NCBI GenBank assembly: GCA_023151145.1 | Contig: JAKLJM010000183.1 | Span: forward strand, 1 to 5,290 | Direction of reading: 5' to 3' | Source of the DNA: Bacteriovoracaceae bacterium | Lineage (GTDB): Bacteria; Bdellovibrionota; Bacteriovoracia; Bacteriovoracales; Bacteriovoracaceae | DNA: 5,290 nucleotides | In this document: positions 1 to 5,290 of the stretch, in pieces | Layout: the number at the start of each line of letters is the position of its first letter | How positions within the stretch are numbered: the stretch's first letter is position 1 | The notes under the pieces: model-generated | What the model was told of the DNA's origin: nothing | Seen by the model: only the letters and a program-made list of their open reading frames with translations | Databases searched by the model: none | Made by a program: the position numbers and the translations under genes

Positions 1-29
1 ACCATTTTTAGATTTTATTAAATTTTAAG

Positions 30-50
30 AGCTTTGAGCATCTCAAAGTT
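30..50 (+). promoter_or_regulatory. Inverted repeat in the leader of the ABC exporter gene
   Basis: CTTTGAG (32-38) and CTCAAAG (42-48) form a perfect 7-bp inverted repeat around a CAT loop. A G-T wobble (31/49) and an A-T pair (30/50) can extend it to 9 bp in RNA. It ends directly at the Shine-Dalgarno sequence, so it could be a 5'-leader hairpin that affects ribosome access, or an operator for a dimeric regulator. No T-run follows it on the + strand, so it does not look like a terminator for an upstream gene. The symmetry is visible; the function is inferred. No convincing -35/-10 pair can be placed in the 59 bases available, and the promoter may lie outside the window. Confidence 0.4.
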
Positions 51-55
51 AAGGA
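50..55 (+). promoter_or_regulatory. Shine-Dalgarno sequence of the ABC exporter gene
   Basis: TAAGGA matches six consecutive bases of the anti-Shine-Dalgarno complement and lies 4 nt before the ATG at 60. It supports ATG 60 as the start. The spacing is slightly short, and the site abuts the 3' arm of the inverted repeat just upstream. Confidence 0.75.
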
Positions 56-59
56 TTCT

Positions 60-3000
60 ATGAGTTTGTTAAAAAAATACTTCTTTTTAGAAGCTCAGCA
101 ATTAGTTAATTCAGCAAGAACCAGGCTAATAACTGAGAAAGATATGTTACAGCTGCCAGGAGAATTAGATCCACGTGCGAATCTTTTTGATGAGTCAAAA
201 TTAAATTTTCGTACTCCCTTTAAGCATCTCCTCTCTACTTTAAGGGCGGGGAAAGTCGAAATGTTACCTGCTTTTTTATGGTATCTATTAGCTACTTGCT
301 TAGCTTTACTAACACCATATTTAGTAAACCGGTTCATTCGTTTGATTGAATCTGGTGTAAATGATTCAAATTTAACTGAATTATTAGTAACGGGTTTTTT
401 CTTAGGCGTAAGTGGATTTATGTCCGGATTTTTTCTCCAACATTATTTTTATCATGAGCTTAGAAGTTATCAAGTCATTGTTAATATTTTAAATCGCAAA
501 ATATTTCAACATAGCTTGAAGCTTACTATCGGTGCTCGACAAAAAAATATGTTAGGGGATATTGTCAATTTTATGGGAACAGATTCAGAATCCGTTGCAG
601 ATTTTGGTTTTGTTTTTTTTGATTTAGTCATGAACGTCATTACCATCATTGGTGTGGTCGTTATGCTTTTTTTCTATCTAGGAAATACCGCTTTTTATGC
701 ATTGGCCGTTTTATTGTTATTGTTTCCGTTGACGAAGTATGTGGCAAAAAAATTTACTTCACTTGATGAAGAAATGATGCAATTACGAGACAAAAGAGTC
801 ACTTTGATGGGGCAAGTTTTAAACTCTATTCGAGTTGTAAAGTATTTTTCATGGGAAGAGAGTATTGAAAAAGAAGTGATGAGTGTTCGCGATAAAGAGC
901 TTCACGCTCGAAAGAAATTAGCACGTTCAGAAGTTATTTCTGGTCTTGCATATATGTCGGTATCCACTATCGTTCTTTTTATTGCGCTTTATTCACACTA
1001 TTTAAATGGACATCAATTAACGGCAGCTTTGGTTTTTACTTGTGTTAGTTTATTTGGTCTTTTAGAAGGTCCATTTGGTGATATGTCACATTTGATTTCT
1101 CGAATGACCAATGGATATGTTGGAGCGAGGAGAATTCTTACTTTTCTTCAAGAAGAAAAACTTGAGAGAAATGATAATTTCCAAAACCCAAATAAAGAAG
1201 AAACTTTTAGTATCAAATTAAATCAAACAAATTTGCAATACCAAGATCATTCACCTGTTATAAAAAACGTAAATCTCTTTATCGATAATGGAGAATCGGT
1301 TGCGGTGGTTGGAGCCGTTGGGAGTGGTAAAAGCACATTTCTTTTAGGATTGTTGCAAGAACTTCCTCATAGTAATGGTGATATTGAGTTTAGAAATAAA
1401 GAAGGGCATCTTGTTGATGCAAACTCGATAAACATCGCCTACTTACCACAAGAAGCTTATATCATTAATTCTTCTCTAAAAGACAATCTGTTATTTGGGG
1501 AAAATCATACAGATGAATCAATTATTAATGCTCTTTATTTAAGTGCTTTTGATCAAGACCTAAAATCTTTATCTGCCGGTTTAGAAACAGAAATCGGGGA
1601 AAAGGGGGTGAATTTATCGGGGGGACAAAAACAAAGAGTTGGATTGGCGAGAGCTAGTTTATCTCATCCTCAAATGATTTTTTTAGATGATCCTCTCTCG
1701 GCTGTTGATGGTGAGACTGAAGATAAACTTATTGAGAGGCTTGTTTTTGGTGCTTGGAAAAATAAAACACGCGTGGTTGTCACCCATCGACTTAAACACT
1801 TAAAGAAATTTGATAAAATTGTTTTTATTAAAAACGGTGTAATCGCAGAAGTAGGGCCTGTAGAAGAACTACTTGTGAGATCAGATTCTTTTAAAGATTT
1901 TTTCAGAGAAGAAGATCATCATAAGGAAACTGAAACAAAGGACAAAAAACCAACGATGATTGATCCTCCATTAACAAGTGTTGAATCAGCGGAAGTTATA
2001 AATAAAGAACAACGAATTACGGAAGATGAAGACCGTGAAGTTGGTGCTGTTAAAAAAAGAGTGTATACCGATTATTTAATTAGCTTAGGAGGAGATCACC
2101 CTAGAATTAAATATCTTATTTTATTTTTTCTTATTGTCAGTGCGCTCTTGGTTTCACTCGCACCGCTGATGCAAAAGACGTGGCTTTCTTATTTTTCAAC
2201 TCATCAAAATCAAGTGAATGTAGGTCAGGCCGTTCTGATTTATGGGGCACTGGGAGTTTTTGCTTTAATTATAAGTGTAATGAATAATTTTTTCTGGCTT
2301 GAAAGAGGAATTAAGGCCGGAAAACGAATGCACGATGAAATGCTTAGAAGTGTTCTGAGGGCACCGGTACGATTTTTCGATTCCACACCTGTTGGGCGAA
2401 TATTGCAACGATTTTCTCGAGATGTTGAATCCGTAGATATATATCTTCAATGGAGTTTTGTCAGCGTCGTACATAGTATCTTACAAGTCGTCGTTTCTCT
2501 ATTTCTTATCTTGGCACTTATTCCTTGGATGATATTTGTTATTGTCCCGGTGATGTTACTTTATTATCGTGTCCAAAATGATTATCGACGACCAGCAAGA
2601 GAGGTAAAAAGATATGATAGCGTGGCACGATCTCCTCGATACGCCCATTTTAAAGAAACGCTACAAGGTCTTGTCGTAATCCGCGGGTTTAAAAAAGAGC
2701 AATGGTTTTTAGATAATTTTTATCAACTGTTGGCCAATAGTCAGCGTATGTTCTATTCCCACTATATGTTGAATCGTTGGTTCTCATCGCGTATTCCTTT
2801 GATTGGGGGAATGATCTCGTTATCAACTTCACTTGCTATTGGCTTAGCGACTTATTACGGTGTGATTTCTTCTGGGAATGCCGCTTTATTAACTGTTTAT
2901 TCTCTTTCTTTTTGGGGTTATTTGAATTGGGGAGTAAGGCAATTTGCTGATATTGAATCCCGCATGACTTCCATAGAACGTTTAAAATATTTTGCTCGTC

Positions 3001-3746
3001 TTCCGGCAGAAGTTGATGAATCTCATCATCATTTCACAGAAGGACAACTCAATCATTGGCCAACACGTGGTGAAATAGAAGTAGATAATCTTTTTGTTCG
3101 TTATGCGGATCATTTACCAACAGTATTAAAAGGTGTGAGTTTTAAAGTTGGTAGCGGAGAACGTATCGGAATCGTGGGGAGAACAGGTTCAGGTAAAAGT
3201 ACTTTATTTCAGGCGCTGTATCGTTTTATCGAGCCTTATGAGGGAAGTATTAAAATAGATGGAATTGATATAAGACATGTTCCATTGAAGTTACTGAGAA
3301 GAAAAATGGCCATTATTCCACAAGATCCCACTCTTTTTATGGGATCAATTAGAAGTAATCTTGACCGTTTTCATGAATATTCTGATGACGATATTAAAAA
3401 ATCTCTGATTCAAACAGGCCTATTAGATTTTGTTTTAAATTTACCGGATGGGTTACACTATGAGCTAACAGAAGGGGGAGCTAATTTAAGTCAAGGTCAA
3501 CGCCAGCTGCTCTGTATGGCAAGAGCATTGCTAATTGGTGCAAAGATTATTGTTATGGATGAAGCAACTGCCAGTGTCGATTTAGAAACAGATGCATTAT
3601 TGCAAAAAGTGATTCGCGACGAATTAAAAGGTGTAACCATTTTGGTAATCGCTCACCGATTATCTACTGTCCAGGACTCTGATCAGATCATCGAATTACA
3701 AAATGGAGAGCTTTTGAAGGGACAAGTTGATGTTGTCCTCGTTTAA
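60..3746 (+). CDS. ABCC/MRP-like full-length ABC exporter (TMD-NBD-TMD-NBD)
   Basis: This is a 1228-residue inner-membrane ABC exporter with both halves in one chain; the substrate cannot be read from the sequence. The first ~65 residues resemble the ABCC linker/lasso that precedes the first membrane domain (RTRLITEKDMLQLP, 21-34). There is no extra N-terminal TMD0. Hydrophobic segments are near 69-90, 107-127, 186-206, 209-226, 296-312 and 322-340. NBD1 has A-loop Y394, Walker A GAVGSGKS (418-425), Q464, LSGGQ (519-523), Walker B MIFLDD (539-544) and H576. A charged linker (about 612-664) leads to a second membrane domain (about 683-955) with MRP-type motifs FFDSTPVGRILQRFSRD (772-788) and SPRYAHFKETLQG (858-870). 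NBD2 has Y1015, Walker A GRTGSGKS (1040-1047), Q1088, LSQGQ (1143-1147), Walker B IIVMDE (1163-1168) and H1199. Asp544 replaces the catalytic Glu in NBD1, whereas NBD2 keeps Glu1168, as in ABCC proteins. The tail after the last H-loop is short (29 residues). The family call is firm; the cargo (drugs, lipids, conjugates or other) is open. Confidence 0.95.
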   Translation: MSLLKKYFFLEAQQLVNSARTRLITEKDMLQLPGELDPRANLFDESKLNFRTPFKHLLSTLRAGKVEMLPAFLWYLLATCLALLTPYLVNRFIRLIESGVNDSNLTELLVTGFFLGVSGFMSGFFLQHYFYHELRSYQVIVNILNRKIFQHSLKLTIGARQKNMLGDIVNFMGTDSESVADFGFVFFDLVMNVITIIGVVVMLFFYLGNTAFYALAVLLLLFPLTKYVAKKFTSLDEEMMQLRDKRVTLMGQVLNSIRVVKYFSWEESIEKEVMSVRDKELHARKKLARSEVISGLAYMSVSTIVLFIALYSHYLNGHQLTAALVFTCVSLFGLLEGPFGDMSHLISRMTNGYVGARRILTFLQEEKLERNDNFQNPNKEETFSIKLNQTNLQYQDHSPVIKNVNLFIDNGESVAVVGAVGSGKSTFLLGLLQELPHSNGDIEFRNKEGHLVDANSINIAYLPQEAYIINSSLKDNLLFGENHTDESIINALYLSAFDQDLKSLSAGLETEIGEKGVNLSGGQKQRVGLARASLSHPQMIFLDDPLSAVDGETEDKLIERLVFGAWKNKTRVVVTHRLKHLKKFDKIVFIKNGVIAEVGPVEELLVRSDSFKDFFREEDHHKETETKDKKPTMIDPPLTSVESAEVINKEQRITEDEDREVGAVKKRVYTDYLISLGGDHPRIKYLILFFLIVSALLVSLAPLMQKTWLSYFSTHQNQVNVGQAVLIYGALGVFALIISVMNNFFWLERGIKAGKRMHDEMLRSVLRAPVRFFDSTPVGRILQRFSRDVESVDIYLQWSFVSVVHSILQVVVSLFLILALIPWMIFVIVPVMLLYYRVQNDYRRPAREVKRYDSVARSPRYAHFKETLQGLVVIRGFKKEQWFLDNFYQLLANSQRMFYSHYMLNRWFSSRIPLIGGMISLSTSLAIGLATYYGVISSGNAALLTVYSLSFWGYLNWGVRQFADIESRMTSIERLKYFARLPAEVDESHHHFTEGQLNHWPTRGEIEVDNLFVRYADHLPTVLKGVSFKVGSGERIGIVGRTGSGKSTLFQALYRFIEPYEGSIKIDGIDIRHVPLKLLRRKMAIIPQDPTLFMGSIRSNLDRFHEYSDDDIKKSLIQTGLLDFVLNLPDGLHYELTEGGANLSQGQRQLLCMARALLIGAKIIVMDEATASVDLETDALLQKVIRDELKGVTILVIAHRLSTVQDSDQIIELQNGELLKGQVDVVLV
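3743..3746. other. Shared TTAA stop palindrome of two convergent genes
   Basis: TTAA at 3743-3746 contains TAA on both strands. The + strand exporter ends with TAA at 3744-3746, and the - strand HELGH gene ends with TAA on the complement of 3743-3745. The coding regions therefore overlap by 4 bp with no intergenic space, and any terminator for either gene must lie inside the other. Confidence 0.95.
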
Positions 3747-4666
3747 AATTGTTCTATCAGTGATTGAGATTTTATCAAGTTGAAAAAGAACTGATCACCT
3801 GGTTGAAAATCTACTTTATAGTGCCATTCAAATGTTATGGAGTGACGTACTGATGTAATGACTTTTTGAGTTTTGAACTCACAGTAGCTCTCACTCCATA
3901 CTTTTGCTCTTAGGACAAAATGATCATCAATATAATCCACTTTTTCCCAATGGATATTTGAAAGTTGGATGCCAACTAGTGTTGTGTCTTTTAGACAATT
4001 GAGTTTTTGAATAAAGGAAGGAGCTTCAAATGTTTGTTCACGATATTGAAGCAGTAACTCTGGAAAATCATAGACTCCGCGGTTACTAAAGACAGATAGT
4101 TTAAAAGGTGCATTTAGAACATCTAAAAGGATTTCAGTTTTTGTTAGTTCAAAAAATAAACTGACTTTATTCCCAATTGCATCTAATTTGGCGTGAGAGC
4201 GTTCACCTGTTTGATGGCCTAATTCATGAATCAAAATAGCTACTAGGTTTGAACTTAATTCATTGTCTGGGATTTTATAAAGTTCATTGAGATTGAAATA
4301 GATAGAAGAATTTAAATGAAAATCTGTCTTTGCGATTCTGATGGCAGGATCTAAATCAGGATTTAAAATTTTCTGAAATTCAGATTCAGGTAAAAAAATA
4401 AGCCGATCTTTTTCAGTTCTTGTGTCGAGTATGATTTGACGAATATTTAATAAAAGTTGTCTTTCTTCATTTGATGAAGAACAGCGAGTTGTATTTAAAC
4501 AAAAACTTATTGTTTTATCTAGGTTACGATAGTGAAAATAGGTTAGCTGTTCAATTCGTCCAGCACCATTTCCTACGATATCGGGACCTCCCGATTTTGC
4601 TTGGATAATGATAGGAATGGCAAACGTTAATATGATTTTCAAAATAAGTATTAAGTTTTTTTTCAT
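3743..4666 (-). CDS. Secreted protein with HELGH zinc-metallopeptidase-like motif
   Basis: This 307-residue protein is probably exported. It starts with MKKN, followed by a hydrophobic stretch (about 4-21), with a plausible signal peptidase I site after Ala23 (IQA|KSGG); there is no lipobox cysteine. The mature N-terminus has a GGPDIVGNGAG segment (26-36) and a Cys pair, C56 and C62, which could form a disulfide; C224 and C262 could be a second. The key feature is IHELGHQTGERSHAKLDAIG (146-165): H147 and H151 would bind zinc, E148 would be the catalytic base, and H158 or D162 could supply the third ligand. The histidine spacing is HExxHxxGxxxH, one residue longer than the metzincin consensus. 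The C-terminal ~100 residues look beta-rich and match nothing I recognise. The ATG at 4666 is the first residue of a good signal peptide and lies 9 nt after the upstream regulator gene. Peptidase activity and substrate are inferred from one motif; it could equally be an inactive or structural zinc protein. Confidence 0.85.
   Translation of the reverse strand: MKKNLILILKIILTFAIPIIIQAKSGGPDIVGNGAGRIEQLTYFHYRNLDKTISFCLNTTRCSSSNEERQLLLNIRQIILDTRTEKDRLIFLPESEFQKILNPDLDPAIRIAKTDFHLNSSIYFNLNELYKIPDNELSSNLVAILIHELGHQTGERSHAKLDAIGNKVSLFFELTKTEILLDVLNAPFKLSVFSNRGVYDFPELLLQYREQTFEAPSFIQKLNCLKDTTLVGIQLSNIHWEKVDYIDDHFVLRAKVWSESYCEFKTQKVITSVRHSITFEWHYKVDFQPGDQFFFNLIKSQSLIEQF
3836..3900. repeat. Nested inverted repeat inside the 3' part of the HELGH gene
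   Basis: TATGGAGTGA (3836-3845) is perfectly complementary to TCACTCCATA (3891-3900). Inside it, TACTG (3848-3852) pairs with CAGTA (3882-3886), and TGAGTT (3867-3872) pairs with AACTCA (3876-3881) around a TTG loop. The three stems are nested and could fold into one 65-nt structure on either strand. It lies about 90 bp past the exporter stop codon and within codons 256-277 of the HELGH gene. On the + strand it is followed by CTTTTGCTCTT, a weak pyrimidine tract rather than a clear T-run. It could stop or stabilise exporter transcripts, or it could be chance; no folding energy was computed. Confidence 0.35.
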
Positions 4667-4671
4667 AATAA

Positions 4672-4678
4672 TTTCTCA
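4672..4678 (-). promoter_or_regulatory. Weak ribosome-binding site overlapping the regulator's stop codon
   Basis: Read on the - strand, the sequence before the HELGH start is TGAGAAATTATT-ATG. The only purine-rich match to a Shine-Dalgarno is GAGAAA, which begins inside the TGA stop of the preceding gene. Such a weak site, 9 nt from stop to start, suggests that translation of the secreted protein is coupled to that of the regulator. Confidence 0.4.
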
Positions 4679-5290
4679 GTGTTTTAAATCATTAGTAAGG
4701 GCAAATAACTGTACATTCATTTGATAAATATCATCGCTCTCATTTTGATTAAAGCGAGTGGCAAATTCTTTAATGAAATCAAAAATAAATTTTTTTGCTT
4801 CTGGAATATCGTTTTTATTTACTTTTAAAGTTGTGCTATTGATTTGACGTTCAATAATGTCTTGTTCGGTAATGGCCGCTTGGGCCAATTCGATCATGCC
4901 GTAATGATGTTTTTTAATAGCAGAACTTGGAATATCGTTGCTTGTCATTAGCCCTGGTTTTAGAACGATGAGTTTGTGATTTTGATCTCGGCCAATCATT
5001 CCTAATTGTTCTAAATCTTGTAGGGCTTTTCTTATTTGTCCTACGCTTATTTTTTTTCTAAGTCTTTTGTAGATCCATTGTTCATCTTCAATGAAACTTG
5101 GAGTGGTAATAAGTTGTTTTATTGCTAAATAATGCCACTCACTGATGGTCGAAAATTCTTGGACATCAATGGGGTATGAGTTTTTTTCTGTATTAAATTT
5201 TTGAATATCTTCGATTATAGAATCGCAAGATTTCTTCTTCTTTTTCTTTTTTTCTAATTCTACTAAAAGTTTAAAATAGCGTCTTTCTCT
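4676..5290 (-). CDS. TIGR02147/DUF4423 family regulator, C-terminal part (5' end outside window)
   Basis: The - strand frame ending in TGA at 4676-4678 stays open through the right edge, giving 204 residues with no start; codons fall on 5288-5290 and onward. An internal ATG at 4999 is not the start, because family sequence continues upstream without a stop. The visible part opens with RERRYFKLLVELE, typical of the end of the N-terminal helix-turn-helix in this family. It continues with a lysine run (visible residues 14-20), then ISEWHYLAIKQL (49-60), which matches the conserved W-H-AI core. Next is a winged-helix-like stretch with W72, KRLRKKISV (75-83) and DLEQLGMIGRD (92-102), and then HHYGMIELAQAAI and a tail ending IYQMNVQLFALT. 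Members are usually about 270-300 residues, so roughly 70-90 residues, including the DNA-binding HTH, are missing here. The family is annotated as a probable transcription factor; its ligand and targets are unknown. It lies 9 nt upstream of the HELGH gene on the same strand, probably in one operon. Confidence 0.88.
   Translation of the reverse strand, partial: RERRYFKLLVELEKKKKKKKSCDSIIEDIQKFNTEKNSYPIDVQEFSTISEWHYLAIKQLITTPSFIEDEQWIYKRLRKKISVGQIRKALQDLEQLGMIGRDQNHKLIVLKPGLMTSNDIPSSAIKKHHYGMIELAQAAITEQDIIERQINSTTLKVNKNDIPEAKKFIFDFIKEFATRFNQNESDDIYQMNVQLFALTNDLKH

Noticed and set aside
16..21. TATTAA as a -10 element for the exporter
   Set aside because: It matches only 4 of 6 consensus bases in very AT-rich sequence, and too little upstream sequence is available to place a -35 box.
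95..337. 80-residue open frame on the - strand
   Set aside because: It lies wholly inside the exporter gene, opposite a well-supported reading frame, has no recognisable motif, and looks like a shadow frame.
2265..2474. 69-residue open frame on the - strand
   Set aside because: It is antisense to conserved MRP-type TMD2 motifs of the exporter and resembles no protein I know; chance frame.
3678..3687. 10-bp perfect palindrome TCTGATCAGA near the exporter's 3' end
   Set aside because: It is inside codons of the conserved region after the H-loop, has no loop or T-run, and short palindromes of this size occur by chance.
3751..3795. Possible terminator from GTTCT/AGAAC and ATCAGT/ACTGAT pairs just after the exporter stop
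   Set aside because: The two pairings are short, mutually exclusive, have long loops and are not followed by a T-run.
4676..4999. A standalone 107-residue protein starting at ATG 4999
   Set aside because: The same frame continues without a stop to the window edge and carries TIGR02147 family sequence, so the ATG is an internal Met.

Overview
This AT-rich window holds two complete protein-coding genes and one gene cut by the right edge. The best guess for the host is a low-GC member of the Bdellovibrionota (Bdellovibrio/Bacteriovorax type). This rests mainly on the partial right-hand gene, whose sequence matches the TIGR02147/DUF4423 regulator family known from Fibrobacter and abundant in Bdellovibrio-like bacteria. 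The secreted HELGH protein beside it resembles, from memory, hypothetical proteins of the same group. The assignment is inferred and no database was searched.

Layout: bases 1-59 are a short leader with a compact inverted repeat and a Shine-Dalgarno sequence. Bases 60-3746 (+) encode a 1228-residue single-chain ABC exporter with two membrane domains and two ATPase domains. Its motifs are those of the ABCC/MRP subfamily, best known from eukaryotes. Bases 3743-4666 (-) encode a 307-residue exported protein with a zinc-metallopeptidase-like HELGH motif. Bases 4676-5290 (-) encode the C-terminal 204 residues of a TIGR02147/DUF4423 protein; its N-terminal helix-turn-helix lies beyond the window. 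The exporter and the HELGH gene converge, and their stop codons share the palindrome TTAA.

How the genes may work together: the regulator and the exported HELGH protein are on the same strand with a 9-nt gap and no room for a promoter, so they are probably one transcription unit, with the regulator upstream. Nothing in the sequence links the exporter functionally to this pair; it is only a convergent neighbour. Coding density is close to complete, and I see no RNA genes, mobile elements, CRISPR array or long gene-free stretch. The points most worth following are the MRP-like exporter with one degenerate ATP site in a bacterium, the unusual zinc-site spacing of the HELGH protein, the regulator/secreted-protein pair, and two RNA-structure candidates.
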